A DNA stretch of 35,105 bases from an uncultured Prevotellaceae bacterium (GTDB taxonomy: Bacteria > Bacteroidota > Bacteroidia > Bacteroidales > Bacteroidaceae): contig OMXS01000022.1 in the NCBI GenBank assembly GCA_900315095.1, positions 1 to 35,105 on the forward strand, written 5' to 3'. The notes under the pieces were generated by a model. That model was not told where the DNA came from. It saw nothing but the letters and a program-made list of their open reading frames with translations, and ran no database searches. How positions within the stretch are numbered: the first letter of the stretch is position 1; every line of letters begins with the position of its first letter. The position numbers and the translations under genes were made by a program. Positions 28,568 through 35,105 of the stretch are shown here, piece by piece.

Positions 28568-29548
28568 ATGATAAACAGAGAACTTATAAGGTTAAAAATC
28601 GTTCAGTTAACCTACGCATACTACCAAAATGGCAACCGAAACATGGATAATGCAGAAAAAGAACTGCTATTCAGCCTATCCAAGGCATACGACATGTATA
28701 ACATTCTGCTCACGCTGATTGTTGCCATTACTAACGAAGCACGCAGGCAGAACGAGATAGCAATGACAAGGGCCAAAAGAGAGGGAACGGAACTGCCATC
28801 ACAGAAATTCTGCAACAACAAGTTCGAGATACAACTCGAGGAGAACAAAATGCTGCAAGAGTTCATAGAAAGCAAGAAAACCACATGGAACGACGACATC
28901 GAGGTGGTGAGAAAACTGCTCGCACAGATAGAGCAAAGCGCCACATACAAGGAATATATGGCTAACCCCGAGGAGGAGAAATATGATGTTGACCGTGAAC
29001 TGTGGAGAAAAATCTACCGCACACTCATCATGGAGAACCCCGACCTCGACGCCTTCTTCGAGGAGAAGAGCATCTACTGGAACGACGACAAAGAGATTGT
29101 GGACACCTTCGTGCTGAAAACCATCAAGCGTTTCGACCCTAAGAACAGCAAGAATCAGGAACTGCTGCCGGAATATAAGGACGAGGAGGACAAGGACTTC
29201 GCGCGCAAACTGTTCAGAGCAACCATACTCAACGCCGACCAGTACCAGCGATACATGAGCGAGACATCACGCAACTGGGACTTCTCGCGACTGGCATACA
29301 TGGACGTGGTGATAATGCAGATAGCAATAGCAGAGATGGTCACATTCCCAAACATCCCAATAAGCGTCACCATCAACGAGTATGTGGAACTGGCAAAGGC
29401 ATACAGCACACCGCGCAGCGCGGGATACATCAACGGCATGCTCGACTCCATAGCACACTATCTCGTAGACACGGGAAAGGTGGTGAAGGCAATGCGCGCA
29501 CCAGGGGCAGAAGCACCACAGCAGGAGCCTGACGAAAGGGAGTATTAA
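28568..29548 (+). CDS. nusB: Transcription antitermination factor NusB (extended Bacteroidetes form)
   Basis: 326 residues, about twice the E. coli NusB. The start RELIRLKIVQLTYAYYQ is NusB-like. The conserved C-terminal RNA-binding core is DFARKLFRATILNADQYQ... DFSRLAYMDVVIMQIAIAEM... NIPISVTINEYVELAKAYSTPRSAGYINGMLDSI. The extra ~170 residues between are helical and charged, as in other Bacteroidetes NusB. NusB with NusE/S10 binds boxA in rRNA leaders and prevents premature termination. It is the first gene of an operon with yajC, the YbbR-like gene, coaE and DUF5606. Confidence 0.92.
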   Translation: MINRELIRLKIVQLTYAYYQNGNRNMDNAEKELLFSLSKAYDMYNILLTLIVAITNEARRQNEIAMTRAKREGTELPSQKFCNNKFEIQLEENKMLQEFIESKKTTWNDDIEVVRKLLAQIEQSATYKEYMANPEEEKYDVDRELWRKIYRTLIMENPDLDAFFEEKSIYWNDDKEIVDTFVLKTIKRFDPKNSKNQELLPEYKDEEDKDFARKLFRATILNADQYQRYMSETSRNWDFSRLAYMDVVIMQIAIAEMVTFPNIPISVTINEYVELAKAYSTPRSAGYINGMLDSIAHYLVDTGKVVKAMRAPGAEAPQQEPDEREY

Positions 29549-29583
29549 CAAACGGAAGTAAATATAATTAATTAAATAAGAAA

Positions 29584-29913
29584 ATGATAACTACAATGTT
29601 TTTACAGGCCGCAGGACAAGGACAAGGCGGCGGATGGACAATGATTCTCATGTTGCTGGCTATCTTTGCCATCATGTATTTCTTCATGATCAAGCCACAG
29701 CAGAAACAGCAAAAGAAAATACGCGAGTTCCAGAACTCTCTCGAGGAAGGCGCACGCGTGGTAGTGGGCGGAGGCATCCACGGCATAGTGAGACGCATCG
29801 ACACCACAGAGAACGTCATTGAAGTGGAGATTGCCAAGGGCACCGTTATCCGCGTTGACCGCGGCTATGTCTTCGCCGACAATACCGGCGCTGCTGCAAC
29901 ACAGCAGAAATAA
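29584..29913 (+). CDS. yajC: Preprotein translocase subunit YajC
   Basis: 109 residues. It has one membrane helix (~18-38, MILMLLAIFAIMYFFMIKP) followed by QQKQQKKIREF and the beta domain ARVVVGGGIHGIVRRI, the standard YajC layout. YajC associates with SecDF in the SecYEG holotranslocon. The start is preceded by a 35-base gap after nusB without a promoter. The Gly/Gln-rich N-terminus before the helix is typical of Bacteroidales. Confidence 0.95.
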   Translation: MITTMFLQAAGQGQGGGWTMILMLLAIFAIMYFFMIKPQQKQQKKIREFQNSLEEGARVVVGGGIHGIVRRIDTTENVIEVEIAKGTVIRVDRGYVFADNTGAAATQQK

Positions 29914-29932
29914 ATAGCATCAAGACAACACC

Positions 29933-30916
29933 ATGGAGAAATCCGAAGGAAGAAGTATATACCGCATTGTCAGGGACTTCTTGTTCAGCGCTGCTAACAA
30001 GGAGTTTCTGATTTTTTTGTTCTTCCTGATAGCAAGCGGGGCTTTCTGGCTGTTGCTCGCGCTCAACGAGGACACCGACCAGGAACTGCTCGTGCCCATA
30101 CGACTCACCAATATCCCGAAGAACGTGGTGGTGACAACAAACACCGAGGACACGATACACGTCAACGTGCGCGACAAGGGATTCTTCATCATGGCATACG
30201 TCTATGGCGGCAAGCTGTCTCCCATCGAGATAGACTTTACCAAATACACCAACGAGAAGAAGAAGAGCACTATAAGCGCTGCCGACATACAGAGAAGTCT
30301 CCGGCAGATGATGTACAGCTCCACGAAAATCACAAGCATCAAGCCCGACCACTTCGACATCGTCTACACCTTCGGGCGAAGCAAGAAAGTGCCCGTGAAG
30401 ATGAGCGGAAGAGTGGACCCGGGAGAGAGCCACTATCTGGCAAGCGTAAAGTTCTGGCCCGACAGCGTGGAGGTGTATGCCGACGACGAGAAGCTGGACA
30501 GCATAAAGGAGGCTTTCACAGAGTCCATCTACCTGCAGAACTTCACCGACACCGTGATACGCGACACACCGCTGAAGAGAATCTACGGCGTGAAGTATAT
30601 CCCCAACACCGTGAAGATAGGACTCTATCCCGACATCATGACCGAGCAACGGCTGGAGGTGCCCATCATGGCCGTCAACATGCCCGAGGGAAAGGTGCTG
30701 CGCACATTCCCGCAAAGGGTGAAGGTGGTCTTCGTCACCGGAGCCAGCATGTTCCGCTCCATAAGTCCAGAGAGCTTCAAGGTGGTGGCCGACTACAACG
30801 ACATCAAGGCTAATCCTTCCGACAAATGCACCATAAGGATTATCGCCGTGCCCCACGGGGTGAAGAACGCACGGCCCGAAATAGAAAGTGTCGACTATCT
30901 CATCGAGGAGCAATGA
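29933..30916 (+). CDS. YbbR-like domain membrane protein
   Basis: 327 residues. The N-terminus is cytoplasmic. One membrane helix (~24-44, EFLIFLFFLIASGAFWLLLAL) follows, then an extracytoplasmic region of repeated YbbR-like beta domains (LVPIRLTNIPKNVVVT, KKVPVKMSGRV, LEVPIMAVNMPEGKVL). YbbR proteins are linked in Firmicutes to the CdaA diadenylate cyclase (CdaR). In Bacteroidetes the gene typically precedes coaE as here, and its role is not established. Its stop TGA overlaps the coaE ATG (ATGA), showing tight coupling. Confidence 0.85.
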   Translation: MEKSEGRSIYRIVRDFLFSAANKEFLIFLFFLIASGAFWLLLALNEDTDQELLVPIRLTNIPKNVVVTTNTEDTIHVNVRDKGFFIMAYVYGGKLSPIEIDFTKYTNEKKKSTISAADIQRSLRQMMYSSTKITSIKPDHFDIVYTFGRSKKVPVKMSGRVDPGESHYLASVKFWPDSVEVYADDEKLDSIKEAFTESIYLQNFTDTVIRDTPLKRIYGVKYIPNTVKIGLYPDIMTEQRLEVPIMAVNMPEGKVLRTFPQRVKVVFVTGASMFRSISPESFKVVADYNDIKANPSDKCTIRIIAVPHGVKNARPEIESVDYLIEEQ

Positions 30917-31464
30917 AGACTGCAATCACCGGCGGCATAGGCAGCGGCAAGAGCTACGTCTGCCAAATGCTTAAAGAACAGGGCATCGAGATATACGACT
31001 GCGACAGCGCAGCCAAGCGTTTGATGCGCACCTCCAAGCACCTGAAAGAGCAGCTGAAGGCTCTCGTGGGCAGCAACGTGTACATCGGCGGACGACTGAA
31101 CAAGCCCGTGCTGGCACAGTTCCTGCTCGCCAGCGACGACAACCAGAAGGCAGTCAACGCCATAGTGCACCCCGCCGTGGCAGACGATTTCATAGCCTCT
31201 GGCATGGAGTGGATGGAGTGCGCCATACTCTTTGAGAGCGGCTTCGACCGCCTCGTCGACCGCATAGTGTGTGTCACCGCACCCCACGAGACGCGTCTCA
31301 AGCGCATCATGGAGCGCGACGGCATAACACAAGAGAAAGCCGAGGAATGGATAAACTGCCAGATGCCGCAAGAAGAGGTGGCACAGCGCAGCGACATCGT
31401 CATCTGCAACGACGGCTCTCCCCTACTGCCGCAGCTGTCTTCTCTGCTGGAACATAAAAAATAA
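30913..31464 (+). CDS. coaE: Dephospho-CoA kinase
   Basis: 183 residues from the ATG at 30913, which overlaps the previous stop. A longer frame to 30826 is antisense-like and rejected. It phosphorylates the ribose 3'-OH of dephospho-CoA, the last step of CoA synthesis. The P-loop is GGIGSGKS (~7-14), the substrate-site segment IYDCDSAAKRLM (~28-38), the central HPAV (~78) and the CoA-domain lid AILFESGFDRLVD with RIMERDGITQEKAEEWI (~135-150). All motifs are present and the length is normal. Confidence 0.95.
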   Translation: MKTAITGGIGSGKSYVCQMLKEQGIEIYDCDSAAKRLMRTSKHLKEQLKALVGSNVYIGGRLNKPVLAQFLLASDDNQKAVNAIVHPAVADDFIASGMEWMECAILFESGFDRLVDRIVCVTAPHETRLKRIMERDGITQEKAEEWINCQMPQEEVAQRSDIVICNDGSPLLPQLSSLLEHKK

Positions 31465-31519
31465 GGTGTCACACCATGTTACGAACAACAAGCAATAAAA
31501 CATAAACAATAAGAAAACA

Positions 31520-31960
31520 ATGCAACAGACAATTCTATCTATCGCCGGAAAACCCGGTCTTTTTAAATTAGTATCGCGCGGACGCGCCAACCTCATTGTG
31601 GAGTCTCTCGACGAGCAGCACAAGCGCATGCCGGCATTCTCCACAGACCGCGTGACAAGCCTCTCAGACATCGCCATGTACACCGATGCCGAGGACGTTC
31701 CCCTGATGAAAATCCTCGCCTCGCTGCGCGACAAGGAGCAGGGCAAGGAGGTGTCCATCAATTATAAGAAAGCATCGAGCAAGGAACTGCGCGACTATTT
31801 CGCAGAGATACTTCCCGACTTCGACCGCGACCGCGTTCACGACAGCGACATCAAGAAGCTGTTCCAGTGGTACAACATCCTCGTGAAGAACGGCATTACC
31901 GACTTCGAGGACGAAGAGAAAAAAGAAGAAGAGGAGAAAAAAGAAGAACCCGCCAAGTAA
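31520..31960 (+). CDS. DUF5606-type protein
   Basis: 146 residues. The start ILSIAGKPGLFKLVSRGRANLIVESLD is characteristic of a small Bacteroidetes family (DUF5606) of unknown function. The fold is predicted to begin with a small beta barrel (~3-50) and continue as helices (~65-125). A run of Glu/Lys ends the protein. No signal peptide, so cytoplasmic. It lies 55 bases after coaE in the same direction, and the operon ends here: the stop codon itself lies in the loop of a strong terminator. Confidence 0.85.
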   Translation: MQQTILSIAGKPGLFKLVSRGRANLIVESLDEQHKRMPAFSTDRVTSLSDIAMYTDAEDVPLMKILASLRDKEQGKEVSINYKKASSKELRDYFAEILPDFDRDRVHDSDIKKLFQWYNILVKNGITDFEDEEKKEEEEKKEEPAK

Positions 31961-31975
31961 GCGGGTTCTTTTTTT
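31944..31975 (+). terminator. Terminator whose loop contains the DUF5606 stop codon
   Basis: AAGAACCCGC (31944-31953) pairs perfectly with GCGGGTTCTT (31961-31970), followed by T to 31975. The loop CAAGTAA contains the TAA at 31958-31960, so the last five codons are part of the stem and loop. Confidence 0.92.
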
Positions 31976-32041
31976 GCAATTATATACTATCTGACCTTCT
32001 CTTTTTTTATCCTGTACCAACCAAAATCAGCACAGCACCTT

Positions 32042-32097
32042 AAATCGTAAAACAGCCAAATAGTTCAATCGTGAAATTGTCAAATTGTCCAATCAAT
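32042..32097 (-). repeat. Octamer array running into a stop codon
   Basis: Seven period-8 units on the plus strand: AAATCGTA, AAACAGCC, AAATAGTT, CAATCGTG, AAATTGTC, AAATTGTC, CAATCAAT. The last contains the complement of the TGA stop at 32093-32095. Same family and orientation relative to the gene as the arrays at 8485 and 16657. Confidence 0.85.
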
Positions 32098-33106
32098 TAA
32101 CCCATATATAGTTCTGGCTGTACTCCCTCTTCTGCATCTTGTTGCCCTTCACGATAAAAGCACCGAGGCAAGCATGCTCAGGAGCAAGGTCGGTGTACCA
32201 TATCTTCAGCACGTTGTCACCCTTCTCCGCAATCTGGATGCCCATCATGGGGTAGTCGCCCTCGGTGTCAACAGCCCACATCGCCTCGCCGTTCTCAACG
32301 TCAGTACTCTCCATCTCGCTCAGCGCCAGACCCTCAGGAGTGGTCACCGCATGAATGGCGTACGCCTTGTTCCCTTCGTTCACAAACATCACCACGAAAT
32401 ACTTATAGTCGTTGCCTATAGCATAACCGTATGGCACCTTCGCAATCTTCTTGCCCGTCTGCTCCTCTATCTTGTTATACACATCCTTAGGCATCGCGAT
32501 GCCGCTGCCAGTCACCTTCAGGAAGTTATGACTGTCAACATACTCCTTGGTGAACAGCATGCCAAAGTCGAACCCCTCGCTTTTCTTGCCTTTGACGTCG
32601 CGATAGCGCACATACTTCATGTGGTCCTTGCGCTCCTCGCCGCTCCATCCCATGGCGAATGTCGACGACTCGCCGCGGTCAAAGTTAGCCTCCACATACT
32701 GCACGTCCATCCATGCCCCGTCAATAAGCAGCTTGTTGTAGCGCTCCTTGTTCTGCTTCAGCATGCTCACGAAAGCATCCACCTCAGCCTCGCCGCGCTT
32801 GTTCTCAGCCTCCTGCTCCTCCTCGCTAAGCGCGCCATACTCGTCGCCGCTCAGCTGGTTAGAGGGAGTGAAGCCCACAGGCGCATAATAGTCCGGCTCG
32901 CCATAACTCGCAGCAACCAGCAGCGGCAGGTCCTTGATGTCCTCCTTCTCCGCCTGCTGCTTAGTGTCGTTACCGTCCACCATATTCACAACAGCGGCGG
33001 TGTCAGCCGTAGCAGCGCCGAAAATGCTCTTCAACTTCTTGGTAACATCCTCCACGCACGATGTCAGCAACATCGTCGAAACAATTGCAAAGATAACTTT
33101 TTTCAT
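32093..33106 (-). CDS. Lipoprotein of unknown function
   Basis: 337 residues from the ATG at 33106. An upstream ATG at 33133 would add 9 residues. The signal MKKVIFAIVSTMLLTSC has its lipobox Cys at 17, and residues 20-50 are a helical linker. The mature part has an acidic, Glu-rich helix (~85-120), a Trp/Gly-rich middle (AMGWSGEERKDH) and a beta-rich end, but no domain I recognise. It is a monocistronic gene with a good promoter (33160-33189), divergent from hsp20. The stop codon TGA is part of the first octamer of the array that follows. Confidence 0.82.
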   Translation of the reverse strand: MKKVIFAIVSTMLLTSCVEDVTKKLKSIFGAATADTAAVVNMVDGNDTKQQAEKEDIKDLPLLVAASYGEPDYYAPVGFTPSNQLSGDEYGALSEEEQEAENKRGEAEVDAFVSMLKQNKERYNKLLIDGAWMDVQYVEANFDRGESSTFAMGWSGEERKDHMKYVRYRDVKGKKSEGFDFGMLFTKEYVDSHNFLKVTGSGIAMPKDVYNKIEEQTGKKIAKVPYGYAIGNDYKYFVVMFVNEGNKAYAIHAVTTPEGLALSEMESTDVENGEAMWAVDTEGDYPMMGIQIAEKGDNVLKIWYTDLAPEHACLGAFIVKGNKMQKREYSQNYIWVN

Positions 33107-33159
33107 ATTCTGTTTTTTATATAAGGTTTTCATGTTGAACGCTGGGTTATAAATCCTTG

Positions 33160-33189
33160 CAAAGATAATGTTTTTATTTTAAATACAAA
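33160..33189 (-). promoter_or_regulatory. Promoter of the lipoprotein gene
   Basis: On the minus strand TTTG (complement of 33186-33189), 18 bases, TATCTTTG (complement of 33160-33167). Confidence 0.7.
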
Positions 33190-33227
33190 CAAACAGCCGC
33201 ATGTTTTATCAACGTAAAGCAGTAAAA

Positions 33228-33265
33228 TGACGTTTTGTCATGCATTTCAGCCATTTTGTCATGCA
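33228..33265 (+). promoter_or_regulatory. Candidate activator site before hsp20
   Basis: TTTTGTCATGCA at 33233-33244 and again at 33254-33265, 21 bases apart (two helical turns). The first copy also forms a TGAC-N5-GTCA palindrome (33228-33240). The site lies immediately upstream of the sigma-54-like element. Confidence 0.6.
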
Positions 33266-33275
33266 ACCCGCACTC

Positions 33276-33290
33276 GGCACAGACATTGCA
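33276..33290 (+). promoter_or_regulatory. Sigma-54-like promoter of hsp20
   Basis: GGCACAGACATTGCA: GG at 33276-33277 and GC at 33288-33289 with exactly 10 bases between, matching the -24/-12 consensus (TGGCAC-N5-TTGCA) in 9 of the core positions. No TAnnTTTG promoter is seen before this gene. The leader would be ~75 bases. Confidence 0.65.
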
Positions 33291-33364
33291 AATGGTGATA
33301 GTGAACGGCGAGGCAACAAAGCCGAGACGTAACAAGAACAACAACATTTTAACAACAAATAAAC

Positions 33365-33370
33365 AGGAGG
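33365..33370 (+). promoter_or_regulatory. Strong Shine-Dalgarno of hsp20
   Basis: AGGAGG, 8 bases before the ATG at 33379. A full Shine-Dalgarno is unusual in this genome and decides the start against the longer frame from 33235. Confidence 0.75.
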
Positions 33371-33378
33371 TAAAGATT

Positions 33379-33804
33379 ATGTATCCAACAAGAACAAATT
33401 CATGGTTACCAGAGATTTTCAACGACTTCATCAACACCGAGTTCATGCCTAAGACCAACGCCACGGCACCGGCAATCAACGTTAAGGAGACCAAGGACGA
33501 GTACATCGTGGAACTCGCAGCACCGGGAATGAAGAAGGAGGACTTCGACATCAATATCAACCAGAACGGCGACCTTAACATAAAGATGGAGAGCCGTCAC
33601 GAGACAAAAGAGGAGGAGGAGAAAAAGACCCACTACCTGCGCCGCGAGTTCTCATACACCAAGTTCGAGCAGACGCTGATACTGCCTGACGACGTCAACA
33701 AAGAGAAAATCGCAGCACATGTGGCCGACGGAGTGCTCACCATCGAACTGCCTAAGGTAGTGAAGGAGGAAGTGAAGGTCGCACGACAGATCACCGTAGG
33801 ATAA
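33379..33804 (+). CDS. Hsp20/alpha-crystallin small heat shock protein
   Basis: 141 residues. It is an ATP-independent chaperone that holds unfolding proteins. The N-terminus WLPEIFNDFINTEFMP is the usual Bacteroidetes opening. The alpha-crystallin domain spans ~32-125: APAINVKETKDEYIVELAAPGMKKEDFDININ, the SRHET loop, YLRREFSYTKFEQTLILPDDV and the A-x-x-x-G-V-L motif HVADGVLTIELPK. The C-terminal I-x-I/V-type tail is RQITVG. Promoter context suggests sigma-54-dependent control (33276-33290) with paired upstream repeats. A good terminator follows at 33902-33934 after two dispersed-repeat copies. Confidence 0.95.
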   Translation: MYPTRTNSWLPEIFNDFINTEFMPKTNATAPAINVKETKDEYIVELAAPGMKKEDFDININQNGDLNIKMESRHETKEEEEKKTHYLRREFSYTKFEQTLILPDDVNKEKIAAHVADGVLTIELPKVVKEEVKVARQITVG

Positions 33805-33824
33805 ATTTGAGTTAGGAGTTAATT

Positions 33825-33889
33825 GTAGGGGCGTTCCCCCGTGTGCGCCCGATGTAAACAATGTAGGGGCGTTCTCCCATGTGCGCCCG
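33825..33889 (+). repeat. GTAGGGGYG dispersed repeat, copies 2 and 3
   Basis: GTAGGGGCGTTCCCCCGTGT plus GCGCCCG (33825-33851), and GTAGGGGCGTTCTCCCATGT plus GCGCCCG (33863-33889), 11 bases apart. They match the copy at 443-470 with few changes. Confidence 0.85.
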
Positions 33890-33901
33890 ACCAAGAAACA
33901 A

Positions 33902-33934
33902 GGAGCCGACTGCAACAGTCAGCTCCTCTTTTTG
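33902..33934 (+). terminator. Terminator of hsp20
   Basis: GGAGCCGACTG (33902-33912) pairs with CAGTCAGCTCC (33916-33926) with one mismatch and a 3-base loop, followed by TCTTTTTG. Confidence 0.85.
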
Positions 33935-34069
33935 TTTCCGCTCGGTTTGCACAATTTGACATGAAGACAAACACAAGAATCGATGCCATCCTCGCGGGGT
34001 TCTCCCTCATCGGCTGCCCCGCTGAGGAAGGGAAAGGAACCGCCCGCCGGAGAAAAAAGCGGATAATGT

Positions 34070-34100
34070 TTTGGACTTTTCCACTTTTTTCTTATTTTTG
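34070..34100 (+). promoter_or_regulatory. Promoter of the tandem secreted-protein genes
   Basis: TTTG (34070-34073), exactly 19 bases, TATTTTTG (34093-34100). The leader to the ATG at 34151 is about 45 bases. Confidence 0.85.
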
Positions 34101-34150
34101 CACTCATAACGTATAACTACTACACACCCTAACTAAAAACCAGAAAAGTC

Positions 34151-34699
34151 ATGAAAAGATTTCTTTTAAGTGTTATTGTCCTTGTGACGGGTTTGGCACA
34201 GGCGAATGCCCAAATCCAAAGAGAGTTCCTGGGCTGTTCCCTTGGTGCGTCCCCGCAGGAAGTGTTCCAGGTAATAAGCGACAAAGGATACAATATCGAG
34301 AACACCGATGACGGGTTCAGCGCACAGGGCATGGAGAATAATCCTATCGTGTTCAGGGACTGCGAGTGGGAATATGTCTTCTTCTCCTTTTACGAGGACA
34401 AACTATTCTGTGTTATGTTTGTTATGTCAACAGATAAAAGCCCGGTGAAGACGGTTATCGATAGTCACAAAAGCCTCATGACACAATTTGATGGCGAGTA
34501 CTCCCAGTATAAGGAAGAGAACTCTACTGAGAAAATCTCCCTTTGGAACGACGGGAACACCGCCGTTGTCTGCAAGTTTTTCTATTTTGACGATGATGCT
34601 AACGAGGTGGACCATACAACCGATAAGGCATCTTTAGGCGCAATGTTTTTCGACTATAATGTCAGTATCAGAATGGCGGAGGAGGAGTCCGAAGAGTAA
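34151..34699 (+). CDS. Small secreted protein, tandem paralogue 1
   Basis: 182 residues with a signal peptide (MKRFLLSVIVLVTGLAQANAQ, cleavage about residue 21). The mature part begins REFLGCSLGASPQEVFQVI and contains alternating beta-like segments (WEYVFFSFYEDKLFCVMFVM) and an acidic end. I do not recognise the family. The opening, a short beta strand then a GxSLG turn and a helix, resembles small periplasmic beta-alpha proteins in Bacteroidales, but that is only an impression. It has its own promoter and is followed after 34 bases by a clear paralogue. Confidence 0.85.
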   Translation: MKRFLLSVIVLVTGLAQANAQIQREFLGCSLGASPQEVFQVISDKGYNIENTDDGFSAQGMENNPIVFRDCEWEYVFFSFYEDKLFCVMFVMSTDKSPVKTVIDSHKSLMTQFDGEYSQYKEENSTEKISLWNDGNTAVVCKFFYFDDDANEVDHTTDKASLGAMFFDYNVSIRMAEEESEE

Positions 34700-34733
34700 T
34701 ATCACACCCGTAAACAACTAAAACAAGAAATTT

Positions 34734-35105
34734 ATGAAAAGAGCATTTTTAAGTATCATTATCCTTGTGATGGGCTTGGCGCAGTCGGAAGCCAAAATCT
34801 CAAGGACATTCTTTGGCGTTTCCCTTGGCGAGAGCCGGCAAAGGGTGATGCAGGTGATGAGTATCAATGGATACAGAATAGAAGACAAACCAGGTGGATT
34901 CACCGCGCATAGCACGGATAGGAGTCATATCGCCTATAGGAGTTATGAGTGGGATAGTGTGGAGTTCACTTTTATTGACGACATGTTGTATAGTGCCACG
35001 TTTCTCATGTCAGCGAAAAACTCATCGTCCAAGACAGTTATGGACAGTTACTTTGGTCTCGTTAATCAGTATATCGAGGATTATCGTAAGTATGTGAAAG
35101 ATGCG
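34734..35105 (+). CDS. Small secreted protein, tandem paralogue 2 (truncated by window edge)
   Basis: The first 124 residues, open to the right edge. The signal peptide MKRAFLSIIILVMGLAQSEA is nearly the same as in the preceding gene, and the mature part aligns along its whole visible length: FFGVSLGESRQRVMQVMSINGYRIED against FLGCSLGASPQEVFQVISDKGYNIEN, then YEWDSVEFTFIDDMLYSATFLMSA. It is a tandem duplicate that has diverged considerably. No promoter or terminator lies in the 34-base spacer, so the pair is co-transcribed. Function unknown. Confidence 0.88.
   Translation, partial: MKRAFLSIIILVMGLAQSEAKISRTFFGVSLGESRQRVMQVMSINGYRIEDKPGGFTAHSTDRSHIAYRSYEWDSVEFTFIDDMLYSATFLMSAKNSSSKTVMDSYFGLVNQYIEDYRKYVKDA

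Noticed and set aside
33235-33378. N-terminal extension of hsp20
   Set aside because: It would start inside the operator/promoter, and the family start plus AGGAGG support the ATG at 33379.

Overview
The window looks like the chromosome of a Bacteroidales bacterium, most probably Prevotellaceae. Many genes are preceded by the Bacteroidetes sigma-70-type pattern (about TTTG-N19/20-TAnnTTTG), Shine-Dalgarno sequences are mostly absent, and the gene content fits the group: AsnA, peptidase T, DUF4369, DUF5606 and YARHG proteins, extended NusB, a Bacteroidetes-type LptD and a carboxypeptidase-regulatory/beta-barrel outer-membrane protein. No phage, transposase, CRISPR array or rRNA was seen. One tRNA, tRNA-Arg(CCG), is present.

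Layout. 1-780: the C-terminus of an unidentified gene, then a gene-poor stretch. 781-3997 (minus): asnA and a pair of secreted proteins, one with a YARHG domain. 4115-8330 (plus): tRNA-Arg, pepT, a small four-helix-bundle gene and a CPA2 antiporter. 8552-9319 (minus): a lipoprotein. 9452-16652 (plus): a biotin-dependent carboxyltransferase relative that lacks the biotinyl lysine, an HD hydrolase, lptD, a dolichol-phosphate-mannose-synthase-like glycosyltransferase and plsC. 16765-21117 (minus): a probable operon of DUF4369 lipoprotein, pyrC, a free-standing methionine synthase activation domain and a membrane metallophosphoesterase. 21209-22473 (minus): queF, an FtsB/DivIC-like protein and a membrane protein. 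22848-25856 (plus): a large outer-membrane protein with a Gly/Arg-rich tail. 25991-28323 (minus): rplY, pth, hslR, purN. 28568-31960 (plus): nusB, yajC, a YbbR-like gene, coaE, DUF5606. 32093-33106 (minus): a lipoprotein. 33379-35105 (plus): hsp20 and two tandem paralogous secreted proteins, the second cut by the window edge.

Three promoter classes can be read: the usual TTTG/TAnnTTTG type, a GG-N10-GC (sigma-54-like) element before hsp20, and an AAC-N16-CGTC (ECF-like) element before the outer-membrane protein. The last lies near five ~22-bp-spaced AGATATGCTT repeats.

The most unusual feature is in the spacers. Many contain short degenerate tandem arrays whose words differ completely from spacer to spacer but whose period is fixed at 7 nt, or 8 nt in one family. 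Most begin at or within a few bases of a stop codon. One convergent spacer (16653-16764) is covered entirely by 14 in-phase octamers. I know of no named family that describes this, and it is the leading candidate for an undescribed system.
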